Assembly: GCF_963678635.1 (NCBI RefSeq)
Contig: NC_087063.1
Coordinates: 65,958,471 to 66,022,470 of the forward strand
Origin: Symsagittifera roscoffensis
Taxonomy: Eukaryota > Xenacoelomorpha > Acoela > Convolutidae
Reading direction: 5' to 3'
Length of the DNA: 64,000 bases
Shown here: one piece after another, positions 10,999 to 21,412 of the stretch
How positions within the stretch are numbered: the first letter of the stretch is position 1
Layout of the letters: each line of letters opens with the position of its first letter
The notes under the pieces: generated by a model
Seen by the model: only the letters and a program-made list of their open reading frames with translations
Databases searched by the model: none
Told to the model about the DNA's origin: nothing
Made by a program: the position numbers and the translations under genes

Positions 10999-13446
10999 GA
11001 CCCCAGGACTTATTAGTGACACACTACGATTGTGAAGAAAATGAACAAAAAACACTACACAAATATGCAATAAATCAAGTATCACAATGCGAAACGGAAC
11101 CACAAGCTATAGAAACTACAAATGTAATAGCGACACTGTATTCAAAAGCCCGAGCAACAACAGTCGCAGGATATAAATTTACAGCAACATTTTCCGAAAA
11201 GAAAGTACATTTTTCACAAGTTTCAAACGGAAATAAAAACCGACTTGACCACGAATCATTCTACCAAAGTAATATAGAACGACTTCTACATCTAAATCCC
11301 GATTATTGTAAAAACGAGCTACTCAGATTAAATATCACAAGAAATAAAAACACCGACAGAAAACTAGTATATTTTCAAGTCTTTGCCGATTCTGTACATC
11401 AAGCAGAACTTGAAAGATATCAAGGACATATAAAACTAGATGAAAAATACCCATACAACGGCGCACACGGAAGATTAACTTATGAGATACACGATAAGCA
11501 CTGGATACCACACATTGGTATAAACAATCCATCAAACTGCAAAGCAGACACAAAAAATAAAGGATACCAAGAAATAATGTTTTTCGATTGGAAAATACAA
11601 CTCGAAAAAATACAACTCACACGAGATTTATTCGACAACACAATGATCTATCAAGGAATTAGATTACCTTGTAAAAACGATCAAGGTTATTGTGATCCTA
11701 CAACACGGACACAAGCAATAATTGTTTGGTTTCCCGAAGATACATGCACAACATTTCAAGTAGCAAAAATACACGCTCGAATGATAAAATTTCACAAAAA
11801 AAATATTTGTTACAATCAATTCCATATGAACAAGTCCATCCATCACGAAAACAAAGTACTGATTTTCGAAATCTCCATAATATAGAAAATAAAACAACAC
11901 GTTTCCAAATATATCAGGAAACAGAAATCGCATGCAAATACAGAAACCCACTTTACAAAACACAATATTCTGAAATACTAGTTGAATACGAAAAAGGTTT
12001 CGACATGACCACTGGAAAAATAAAAATTGACCCTAATGCCACAGGTCACCCTCTACACGAAGGAACATCATATATACCAGTTAACTTTCAAAAAAGCAAT
12101 GGTCAACCTGGTGGAAAACTAAAGCCACGTGACACTAGAAGCACACGTTTACAAGAACTATCACTAATGAATAATACTTATTTTGGTAATATCCACTATG
12201 ATATCCACTTAGATATGAAGTTAGACTACACAATTAGTCGAATTTTTCAAGAAATGTCACTCTCCGAATTAGAAACACTTCACCAACTATGCGAATTAGA
12301 AAGGACACAAATCCTACAATCAGTCGCACTAGCAGTATTAAAAATACCCTACGCAGGATATTTATTATCAGGAAATAGATCAAATTTTCTAGACTATGAA
12401 GGAAACATTTTATGGTTTTATACTTGTACCAAAAAAGTATCACCACTATATGTTTTTGAAGATAAACGCTGCTATAAAAGAATCCCTATCTTTTATAAAA
12501 AAAAAAGGTACATTTTGTTGACACACTTTCAGGACGAACATATTTTTGGGATACCGCAGTCCCATGTGGATCAGAAAATAGCCACAATGTAGTACAATTG
12601 AACCCTGATGAAGATAAATTTTATCTTCTTACTCCATACCCTACGTTAATGCAATCACTCAAAAAATTTTCACCCGAAAGCATCAGAGCTATTGCTCGTA
12701 ATCCAAATATTGATTTACAATCAATTGGAATATATTCAAAATCAGATATCCAACACCACATTAGAACACAACAATTCCAAGAATTATAAACAGAAATGGA
12801 CACTCTACAAAGACAATCAATTGATCAAAATCTACGAAAACTTGCCGAAACCGCAGGATTTGCAGATATTTATACGCAAGATTATAGCGGATACTCTAAA
12901 GACATGAAAGACTATATATATCAAAACGGTGAAAAAAATAGACCTCAAGATATTTCACCCATAAATATTTTTAGCTTTGTTACCCTAAAAAATGAAATTC
13001 TCGATTTTCTAGGATGGCCCTATTACATCTTAGAAAAATTAACCATCCTATACGCAATGTTTAACTTTATAGGATTTCTTTTTTCACTTCTAAAAGGAAT
13101 CTATAACACATGCGCTATACACACACAAGTAAATAGACAAGCAAGTGTAGCACGCATATTATTTGCAGGATTTTTTGGAATTTTTTCATCATTAATAAAC
13201 AAAATTCTTCTAGACGCTCAAATAAAAGAATATAATACAAAAATAGCGACAAGACAGAACACATATGACGAAGAACATAATAACATAGAAGTAACACCTA
13301 CCGCACCACAGTTGCCACCCCTACCACATAACCATCCATTATCCTTAGTCCCACGTAATTTCCGAAACCTAGCAATAACACATAATCCAAATTTTAGACC
13401 AAACATATCGCAAAGTCCCATACAACATATAATGACACATCATTGA
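10999..13446 (+). pseudogene. env: Envelope-like glycoprotein, probably of chuvirus type
   Basis: The product would be a membrane fusion glycoprotein of about 800 residues. The frame starts as QDLLVTHYDCEE just after the acceptor-like site. It shifts near 11855-11880 and again at an A10 run near 12490, and has one in-frame TAA (12787-12789). The N-terminal part is Cys-containing (YDC, VSQCETE, PSNCK, LPCKNDQGYCD). A Leu/Glu-rich helical stretch (LETLHQLCELERTQIL) is followed by GYLLSGNRSNFL and CYKRIPIFY near 12350-12490. The C-terminal part carries hydrophobic segments around 13000-13100 and 13140-13215 and a short Pro-rich cytoplasmic tail. This order, and the Cys/Arg/Ile/Pro motif after the helical stretch, fit my recollection of chuvirus (negative-strand RNA virus) glycoproteins, which are known to have been captured by invertebrate LTR elements. 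That assignment is recognition, not a search result. The copy is broken. Confidence 0.55.
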
Positions 13447-13513
13447 CAAAATGATAATATATATGAACAAATAATAGAACAACCCCATACCACCGCTTTT
13501 CAGTCTCAAAATA

Positions 13514-13527
13514 ATCATTTTTTTTAG
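13514..13527 (+). promoter_or_regulatory. Splice-acceptor-like site before the last retroelement gene
   Basis: A T8 tract ending ttag stands six bases before ATG 13534, in an otherwise T-poor strand. It resembles a 3' splice site and could place this gene on its own spliced RNA, as for the envelope gene. Confidence 0.3.
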
Positions 13528-13533
13528 CCCACG

Positions 13534-15342
13534 ATGAGCCGACAACTTGGATCCCTACACCGCTCAAATTCCCATCCAACGAACCTCCACACTCCAATCC
13601 CAATAATCCCACTTTTTGTTTTCCCACCACCCGATTTTCCAACTATTAATATATCATCAAGCATGAATTCGGATACTAATTCAAATATTTCAGTTTTATA
13701 CTCCATTTCACAACTTAATAACTCTAATATAGAAACCCCTGACGAATTTGCAGACTCCGAACCATCTCCATCCAATAATTTTCAAATCAACTCCTCAGTT
13801 TTCTCAAAACCCCCATTTCAACCAATCCCACCAAATAATCCACTACCATCCGTTTCCACTCCTTCTTATGCTTCGCAAGTAACCCCAACCTATTCTCCAT
13901 TTCATTCCGACCGATCATCTAATAATTCTCCAGATACCCCCAAATCTCCCAGGAACTCGATAATTTTATCACCCTACAACAACAGTTAATTCACTCTAAC
14001 ACCCTCACTATAAATCAAATTTCATCCACAATAGAATCCTCAAACCCACCTACTCCTACAGCCTCCTCAAATTACACTGTATCATTAGCACAATCATCCA
14101 CATCCACCGAATCATCGAATAGCACTCACCGAGCTTATCGCACTTTTAAAAGAAAATTCCCGAACCATCCATTCCCGACCAAACCAGGAACAGCCTTCGA
14201 ATATATTAATCATCCACACCACACCAACACGAAAGATTTTCCAGCAATCCCCTTACCCTCTCCCACAATATACTTCAAACACACCTAACGACACTAACGA
14301 CACACGTAGTTTTGTAGATGAACATGTTTTAATGCCGACACTTCACTGGACAGCATATTACCATTTTTCTAATCCCCTTTGCCTGCCACTATCTAGTACT
14401 CATAATGATATAGAAAAGAATAAAGATATGTTATATAGACTCACCGCAACACTAACACCTAGACAATTTACTTATGTAGGATATAAAAAGTTACTAAAAA
14501 CATTCACTGCACCTCGAGCTAACGAATTTACAATAGAATATTACGACCATAATATCATCCGAACTAATCAAGACCAATTTGTAGATGACGACCGCTTCGC
14601 TAACCCACAACTAACAGAAAAATTCTTCATCAAAACGTCATATGTATTCACACTTAATATTTTTGATAGAAAATATGATCACATGATTTCTGAAGCACTA
14701 AATGATATTCAAGCTTACGAAAGATTTAAAGAAAAATTTCAGTTATTTTCACTAACATTTCACTTCCTTGCACGACATGCACGCGATTTGCACTGCTCAA
14801 ACGACATTATGTTACGCACTAAACAGACTCATACATATACATACTATCGCTTCATACAAAATCATTTTGATTTACATACTCCATCAAGACAACCACATCA
14901 TCGTTTTCAGTTTCTTAACTCGAAGTACACTTCACCATTTTTTCTTAGTTTCACCTATTGCATCAAAGATACTAACCTCCACGGCATCCTCCGCAATTAT
15001 GACCCAGTAACACAAATGTATATATTTTGTCCCATCACGAAGACCTTTAACGCCGAAGAATCCAGACCCTTCCTTATCCCACATGAATTTATCCAGCCTA
15101 TAGAAGTCCCAATATTAGAATTTATTCACAATACTAAATATAATCACAAAATATATAACCTCATTCAAAACACACCTTATGAGTTTGCAGTAGGCACCGA
15201 AGAACTGAAAACCATTAAAGCACTTCAATTGCTTTGGCCACTGCTCCAAACTAAAAACATCATTCGCATACTAGCAACATTACTAACAAATTCGGACATA
15301 ATACACGACATCTTAACCCACGGCTTTTTCCCAGACGATTAA
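13534..15342 (+). pseudogene. unidentified protein downstream of the envelope gene
   Basis: ATG 13534 opens a Ser/Pro/Asn/Thr-rich, probably disordered region to 13989. A second open stretch (about 13970-14288) continues the same low-complexity composition with a basic patch (RAYRTFKRKF). From about 14290 a third frame is open for more than 330 codons to 15342. This last part is not low complexity: it looks like a mixed alpha/beta domain with Tyr/Phe-rich strands (FIKTSYVFTLNIFDRKYD, FFLSFTYCIKD) and a helical end (RILATLLTNSDIIHDIL). There is no signal peptide, membrane helix or nucleic-acid motif that I can name. Its position after env is that of accessory genes in complex retroviruses, but homology is not implied. 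Two frameshifts separate the three parts. Confidence 0.5.
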
Positions 15343-15344
15343 CA

Positions 15345-16950
15345 GGGAAGTATAATTTAAAAACATTCTTAACTAATAAATTTCAATTAGTACTAACCAG
15401 TCTTTATTCATGTTTCTTTTACATTTTTAGTCTTCATACCACGATCATCTGCAAAAAACAGAAAAGAAAATTAAAAAATAAACTTGTTAAAATTCCTCTA
15501 AACTTCATTAATACTTTACACAAAATAATATGATAAAATTCATACCAAATGTAGTAAATTAATTTATAAATTGTTTTCCCATAAAGCAGTAAATTTAATT
15601 ACGATGAAAATTTATAATTTTATATTTCCCCCAAAATTAGCAGTAAAATTGAAATTCTATGTAATAAATTAATACAATGAAAATGCAGTACTAACCTTTT
15701 GATATTTTTATTCACTCGCACAGGAATTCTATCCAAACTCGCACAGCTCGCCCACGACGAATTGTTTAAATAATGATTTTAAGTTTCAAGTTTTCAGACT
15801 CAACAACTCTAACACACGATAACAAGTTTCAAACTTTCCTTTAACCCGGTTGGAAAGAAATTATATACTAAACCAAACTAACCAACGCAGCTTACTAAAC
15901 ACCACAAATCATAAAATAACAGCATGACTAAGAAAAGAAAACCAACGGTACCCAAACCGGATTAACCCAGTTTAAAACTGGATAATTTATTCTTTTGAAG
16001 ACTATTATAAAGTCTAAAAAAGAAATAATGAAACACAAAAAAGTCGCAAGACAAACCCGTAACAAAAACAATTTGATTTTTGAAAAAAGGACACAACCAA
16101 GGAAACATAAGAAAGACCAACATAAACCCAACATAAAACGTTATCACATAACAGGACCTCTCAAAGAAACCGCACGAAATCATACTCCCACTCCTGGCCT
16201 AACCCACCAGAGAGGACGTCCTGAGCATGCTCTATAGCCGGCCTAACCCACCGACCGCGCTACATCCACGCTTTGTGACCACAATTCTATTTTTAATAAG
16301 AGGTACTCAAGGGTGAGTAACTCTTCAAAATAACTTAACTAAAACAAAATGCTTTTGTGAAAACAACTAACTAAATTCATGATTAAAAAATCGAACTAAT
16401 TAAATTTTATAAAATGTAAATCATACCTTGCAGTATATAGATCAACACACAACAACAAGACGAACATCCAAAGACAAAATGATCCCATCACACTCGAACA
16501 AGAATGGCTAACCACAACCGATATGCCGTCCACAATCACAACTCAAAGGATTTAGAGTACGACTTGACTTCGCAGAAAAGGACTTCAATGAACTAGACCA
16601 ATGACCACCTCGATGTTCAAGTATACGTACAGATCCGAGTTACGAGGCATCCCTTTCACACACAATCTCCACGCCATTCCCAGACGAGGTTGAACACAAA
16701 ACAAGTTCTCTACATAATACAGAAAAACCCGTCATAGCAAACCATTTTGAAATCAGATTGATTTCATTGGGAAACACAGTCGTTGTCACAAGACGACACA
16801 ACGATTGATGTCCCTAACTCCAGCGTCCTGGAACTTCTTTAACAAGAGGAACCGGACAAGAATATGATGTTCGCCAAATACCAACGTTCATCATCCATCC
16901 TTTGAATTGCAGAAAGATAATTCTAAAAAACTCTGTAAAACCCGGATGGG
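15345..16950 (+). other. Non-coding 3' region of the retroelement
   Basis: I see no credible gene here. From 15350 to 15720 the sequence is AT-rich with several near-repeats of gtaaatt/aattaat type. From about 15900 to 16900 the A/C-rich, G-poor composition of the retroelement returns. A purine run aagaaaagaaaa (15928-15939) could be a polypurine tract, but no LTR can be paired with it. Hydrophobic minus-strand frames near 15930-16180 are complements of A-rich sequence. Confidence 0.4.
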
Positions 16951-17451
16951 TGGAACATGATCTAAACTATATTTTATGATTGGATAAATTAGATATTTTA
17001 CCACTGTAAAGTATTTAATAATATCCAATCATGATCCATCTAACTAACAACCCACTTATTTGTAAGTGCTGAAATTACTTGTAATTTCAGCACCAGAGAG
17101 ATTTGAATTTAACTTAGAAATTAGTTGTCTCTCCAAGAGAACTTCAGCAGCCGCAACAAACCAGTATACCCTAGATCTATTGAGCCTAGCAGAGATTAGT
17201 TAAACACCCTGAGACTAGAAAGTATAAGAGTAAGATTAGGATCGGTATTAGACTAAGAAGTTGCACGAGTCTATCCGGCCGAAAATAAGATAGCGTGACG
17301 AGCAGACGGTGTACCCTATCCGAAATTACTCTATGAGTTAACCACATCGGACCTAACTCACCTGGTGCGACTAACTCTTAATCTTAAATACTTTACAGTG
17401 GTAAAATATCTAATTTATCCAATCATAAAATATAGTTTAGATCAGGTTCCA
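16951..17451. mobile_element. 501-bp element with long terminal inverted repeats
   Basis: The left end reads TGGAACATGATCTAAAC and the right end is its complement with one mismatch. The match continues for about 65 bases on each side (to about 17016 and from about 17383). A perfect hairpin lies inside (GTGCTGAAATTAC, 2-base loop, complement) near 17067-17094. The TG...CA ends also allow an LTR of the retroelement to the left. However, I see no AATAAA, no clear polypurine tract before it, and such long inverted ends are typical of MITEs, not LTRs. No clean target duplication is visible. Confidence 0.55.
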
Positions 17452-17514
17452 GGAGATCTTATAGATTTATTTTTTTGAATCATCAAGTCGGATATTATCT
17501 CACAACTGTAGCAT

Positions 17515-17830
17515 GTTTTTACAAGACGCAATTGGCTAAAAATGGTAATCAAATGTCAGTAAAAAAGTTTATTGCTTTTTGAAAAAATGTAGGAATATAT
17601 ATGCTTGCGGTGTTTTTTTATTCAGACCGATATTTAAAAAATTGTTGCGTATGGGCTTCGATCCTGAAATCTTGGGATTGCCCAGCGAGTATGCTTGTTT
17701 ATATGTATTACGGCAGAGCAATCGAAAACCACTCATAAAAGTAACAAGACTGCTCGGATATCAGGACGAAGCCCTGAAAGTTTCGACTGCCCCTTGATCA
17801 TTGAAAAACTATAAATTTTGGACAATATCA
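17515..17830. repeat. Left arm of a long inverted repeat
   Basis: From acaagacgcaatt to the sequence tataaattttggacaat this segment is nearly identical to the reverse complement of 25285-25630, about 7.5 kb away. It contains one end of the hairpin-ended repeat family (AACAAGACTGCTC at 17743) and sequence on both sides of it. Confidence 0.8.
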
Positions 17831-17900
17831 AAGATCAAGAGCAAAAAATTATTACGACCGATTAGCTAGCCTCAATTCAATTTGGAAAGCATCTGAGATT
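17743..17900 (+). mobile_element. Hairpin-ended repeat family, end and subterminal part
   Basis: The copy starts AACAAGACTGCTCGGAT, then a degenerate CAGGAC-GAA-GCCCTG hairpin and a TCGACTGCCCCTTGAT stretch. It continues into the common subterminal block with ttttggacaatat and tagcctcaattcaattt, which recurs at 19680, 24955, 25205 and 26980. Confidence 0.6.
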
Positions 17901-18379
17901 CTGTTGTCCAAACTGTTGTCCAATTTTCAAACTGCCAAAATTTTGCAAAAAAAAACAAACAGAGGTAGAAAGTTTTCAGGGAGTCGATATTTTTAATGGG
18001 GCATAAATTTTTTTTTAATAACTATTAATTTGATCGCAGAAAACAGACTGAATACAAAACCACACCAAGCTTAAATTTTCCATTTTTTTTTTCGAAAGTC
18101 GGAACAAAAAAAAAGTTCGACAATTGTAGGCAATTTTAAACCTCATTCGTTGTTTGAACATTAATTTTGAACACTTTTTTTTGACAAGATAACAAATGTT
18201 TGTTTTTTTTCGAAATCTTTTTCAATCTAGTCAAAAACAAACAAACAAACAGAAGGATAACAAATGTCTGTGACCCATGCAGAATTGACCCTCGTCGATG
18301 ATAATATCCCGAATTGTTTATCTGATGCAGAAATCATTTTTGAAATGTATTTAATTGGTTAAACAGCACTTAAACTAAC

Positions 18380-18609
18380 CGTTCGTTCGTTGTCCTGCTG
18401 GTCTGGTCGCGATGATGGGATTTTTTTGGTCCCCATATCATAGAGCAGTCTTGCTGTCATTATAGCAACAGCTACTAGCGCTGGAATTCCAAGGATGGTG
18501 ATGATCTCGACGTAGATCCTGTTAGTCGGTAGACAGAGCGGGACTTGGGGCTGCAGTTGGCCGAAAATGAATCGCGGAATGCCGACAACCCCAAGAAATC
18601 CAAAAACAC
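18380..18609 (-). CDS. Class A GPCR, exon with TM4 end and TM5
   Basis: This is the third visible exon of a seven-helix receptor read on the minus strand. It follows a strong acceptor (ttctgttgcag) and ends at a GTTAGT donor, with exon phase fitting the previous exon exactly. It encodes the rest of TM4 (VFGFLGVVGIPRFIFG) and an extracellular loop with one Cys (PLCLP) that can pair with the Cys at the top of TM3. TM5 follows with the conserved Pro (EIITILGIPALVAVAIM), then a charged start of the third intracellular loop (SSRPDQQDNERT). TM6 and TM7 are not in this exon and I did not find them to the left within the window. If the donor were skipped the frame would stop seven codons later, leaving a five-helix product. 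Confidence 0.7.
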
Positions 18610-19065
18610 CTGCAACAGAAAAAGTAACGTTTAGTTGTGCGAGGCGTAACAGGGAGAGTAGTTGATTTCTACAAAGGCGGGAATCCAGTTTAATATTAGT
18701 CCCTCGCCAATTATAATGGTTTGGGGTGTTTTTTGTGGTCAGTTTTCGACTAATTAACTAAATATTTCGCATGGGATTTTTTCAATGCCTTCTGTTAGAT
18801 TTGTTGTCTTGAGATAAAAATATATTTACCTGTGATTTTTTTGGGATAACTAACGCTAGATAAATTGGGTTTTTTATAACATGCGCAAGCGGCAAATTAA
18901 TGCTTTCCAAATTGAATTGAGGCCAGCAATTTAATCTTATCAAAACAAAACAAGATGCTAAACACTCTTTGTATTTAGCATGGGTGATGAAGAAAAAATG
19001 AAAAAAAAATTTTCTCTTTTTTCATTTTTTATTAATTATTCAACCAGAAAACATTTGCTTGACCT

Positions 19066-19119
19066 TAAAGTGCAGTCGGATGATTCAAGGCTTCGCCCTT
19101 ATATACGACCAGTCTTGTT
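19066..19119 (-). mobile_element. Hairpin-ended repeat family, end
   Basis: The sequence GTGCAGTCGGATGATTCAAGG, a hairpin-type CTTCGCCCTT block and ACGACCAGTCTTGTT form the end of a family copy in reverse orientation. Confidence 0.55.
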
Positions 19120-19149
19120 AGTTAATTAGGAAAGCAATATGATCGCGTG

Positions 19150-19622
19150 TTATTGTTTCGACTTTCGTAACGAAAGTAACAGAATATTCGTGCTCGGTGT
19201 TTTTTTTTGTTCCGACTTTCGTAACGAAAGTAACGGAATATTTGTCCTTGGGTTGGTTTTTTTCTTTAGACAAATTTCGACTTTTTAACTAGCCATTCGT
19301 GACAAAAATTTTACGTATCATTCAAAAGGTATTGTTGTCCTGAGCTTAAACTCGAAAAAATATTTAACTTATGCAAGATTAAATTTCCATTTTGGCCAAA
19401 TTAGGACAATTAACGCGCGATATATTTCGCGCTACTAACGCGAAAGCGGATTTTTAACCCGTTTTAGAAATCGTTCCAAATTGGAAGGAAGCTCATTTAC
19501 TATAATTGATCTGTTAGCGAAAGATATCACTTTGTACAGTGCTGATTTAAATTATCCGGACAAAACGAATGAGACTTGACATTTAATACGTGTATTTTTC
19601 AAATTGGGCTGATTTATAGATA
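19150..19622 (-). mobile_element. Hairpin-ended repeat family, doubled end and core
   Basis: The other terminus of the family occurs twice in a row: TTTCGACTTTCGTAACGAAAGT (from 19156) and TTCCGACTTTCGTAACGAAAG (from 19210). Each contains a perfect 7-bp stem (ACTTTCG/CGAAAGT). The second leads into the family core (ttgtcctgagcttaaactcg, then ccaaattaggacaattaacgcg), as in the full copy at 34768-35293 read in reverse. The doubled terminus suggests insertion of one copy at the end of another. Confidence 0.6.
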
Positions 19623-19860
19623 AACAAGACTGCTCGTATATCAGGGCAAAGCCCTGAATGATCCGGCGAACCCTTAATTCATATCGAAAGGTTTTTGGAG
19701 AAAATATTGAAAAACTTTATTTTGGACAATGTCAAACTGTAAAATTTTGTGTCGTATGAAATTAATGCGACCAATTACCTAGCCTCAATTCAATTTAAAA
19801 CAATTTTGTTGAGGGGGATAATTCGTGACGCAAAAATTTTTTGCGTTACGCTCTCAGTAT
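19623..19860 (+). mobile_element. Hairpin-ended repeat family, copy
   Basis: Begins AACAAGACTGCTCGTATA with the hairpin CAGGGC-AAA-GCCCTG, then the subterminal block with tattttggacaatgtcaaa and ctagcctcaattcaattt, ending in a ttttgcgttacg palindromic stretch. Confidence 0.6.
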
Positions 19861-20670
19861 TATGATAAGTCGATAAGTCGAAGAGGTAAAATATCTTTTT
19901 TAATATGAACTCAAGAAGTCGATCCGAGCATAAATACTCCATTCTCTTCGAAATTTGGACCAAAAATGATGAAGACCAATCTTGCTTAAAATTTTAACAG
20001 AAATAATATGATGCGAAATTCGGACCCAAAAGTTTACCCCAAAACGATCAGTTTTGGCTTTTTTAGTAAGTCGTATTTTTTCATTTACTGACAAAAATAT
20101 GTCGCTGCAATATTGTTAAGTAGTCAAACAAAATTCGAGAAGGGCGTAATCTCCTAAAAAAAGCGCAAAAGGTTTTTAATAAGTTTTTATTTTAGAAAAA
20201 ATGGTGTTTTATAAATTAAATCGACATTTTTTGGCCAACAAACAAAAATAAATATATAATGCTGGGAAAATTGGTCTACTTAAGAGGCTTGCAGTGATAT
20301 AATTTCGTCAGTTAATGAACGAATACGTTTGGAGTAATTTTTGATTGACTGAAAAGCCCAAAAAAAGGATAGTTTTTTGGGTAAAATTTCGGGTCCAAAC
20401 TTAGCAAAACAAATTGCACCTTATTAATGCTGTTAAAATTTGAGGCAAGATTGGTCTTCATCCTTTTTTGTCTAAAATTGACCCAAATGGAGAAAAACGA
20501 ATCTTAAGCTTCAAGTTTTATTCGTTTTGTCCGGATAATCTAGATCAGCAATGTACTTTATATGGCGTGTGGGGGATAATTTTCACAAAAAAAAATCTCA
20601 TATATTATGATTTTTTTCTTCATTTCATTACATTTATTTTTTTCATGTTATTATTGCTCCATATACTATA

Positions 20671-20720
20671 AAAGGCAGTCGGAACATTCAGGGCTTCGCC
20701 CTGATACGAGCAGTCTTGTT
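20671..20720 (-). mobile_element. Hairpin-ended repeat family, end
   Basis: AAAGGCAGTCGGAACATT, then the perfect hairpin CAGGGC-TTC-GCCCTG, then ATACGAGCAGTCTTGTT: the clearest example of this terminus, lying about 120 bases from a GPCR exon. Confidence 0.7.
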
Positions 20721-20837
20721 CAAGTTGCTGTTTATTTTATGCATAATTTTGCTATTTCCAATTCATTTCAAGCAACCATGTTTTATGATGACTGGGGCCT
20801 AAGATATGGCACCGAAGAAACTAAATGAACTTGTCAC

Positions 20838-21026
20838 ATGTTATTGGTATCCAAGCGGCTTTCGTGGTGCAGTAGAGTTTGTATGCGAAGCCATACTCGA
20901 ATGCGATCAATCGGTCAGCAGCTACCAGAATCATCAGCCAATCAGGAACGAGTAGAAGGAGATAGGAGAGGTAGAGAAACACTTTGCATCCTATCTGAGA
21001 GAGAAACATGAAGCACATATCTCCTC
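20838..21026 (-). CDS. Class A GPCR, exon with TM3 and start of TM4
   Basis: This exon of 189 bases begins after tttatcaatttag and ends before GTGACAAG, a weaker donor. Joined in phase 1 to the exons on both sides, it gives an uninterrupted frame. It encodes the Cys at the outer end of TM3 (QIGCKVFLY), the helix (LSYLLLLVPDWLMILVAA), and ADRLIAFEY at its inner end, the counterpart of the class A DRY motif with Leu for Tyr. The TM4 start with its conserved Trp (KAAWIPIT) follows. These landmarks in the right order are strong evidence for a real receptor. The ligand cannot be predicted. Confidence 0.72.
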
Positions 21027-21189
21027 CTAAATTGATAAAACAGTGTTTGTATTTAATTCTTGGTGCACAAATTTGTAGATTATTGCGTTTGACACTATAA
21101 AGGCACAAGGAATGCACGAAGGGATCAAATGGGCAACAAAACTATTCGCATCATGGCAAAATTTTACATGTTACGACTAACAGACTGCC

Positions 21190-21412
21190 CGGATCAAGTT
21201 AATATCCTCCCTCCCTCCCTCCCCCCAAATAGACCAAGTTAAGATCCTTCACCCCAACGCTTAATTTAAATTAAATTTGCTAAGCGCTGCATGTAAAATG
21301 CTCGGTTCTGATTGGCTGAAAAGCTAAAAAATCCCAACTTAGAACCAAGTTAACATCCTCCCCTCCAAACGGTTTTTTTTTGGGGGGGGGGGGAGGAGGT
21401 TAGCTTGGTCCG
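21190..21412. mobile_element. Short MITE-like element in the GPCR intron
   Basis: The ends CGGATCAAGTTAATATCCTCC (21190) and its imperfect complement (ending 21412, 17 of 21 matching) bound 223 bases. Two further internal copies of the ccaagttaa-atcct motif lie at about 21233 and 21350, and there are C-rich and G-rich runs at the two ends. The interior has a palindromic gcttaatttaaattaa stretch. No target duplication is clear. Confidence 0.5.

Noticed and set aside
15928-16183. Hydrophobic minus-strand frames that could be TM6-TM7 of the receptor
   Set aside because: They are complements of A-rich retroelement sequence, in overlapping frames of similar hydrophobicity, without the conserved TM6/TM7 residues or good splice sites.
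16195-16260. tRNA gene suggested by repeated ggcctaacccacc
   Set aside because: It is a short duplicated phrase; no cloverleaf, A-box or B-box can be drawn.
17579-17797. Frame containing LLRMGFDPEILGLP, also present at 25342-25539 on the minus strand
   Set aside because: It is shared only because the two regions are arms of one inverted repeat, it crosses the transposon end, and it has no start context or known domain.
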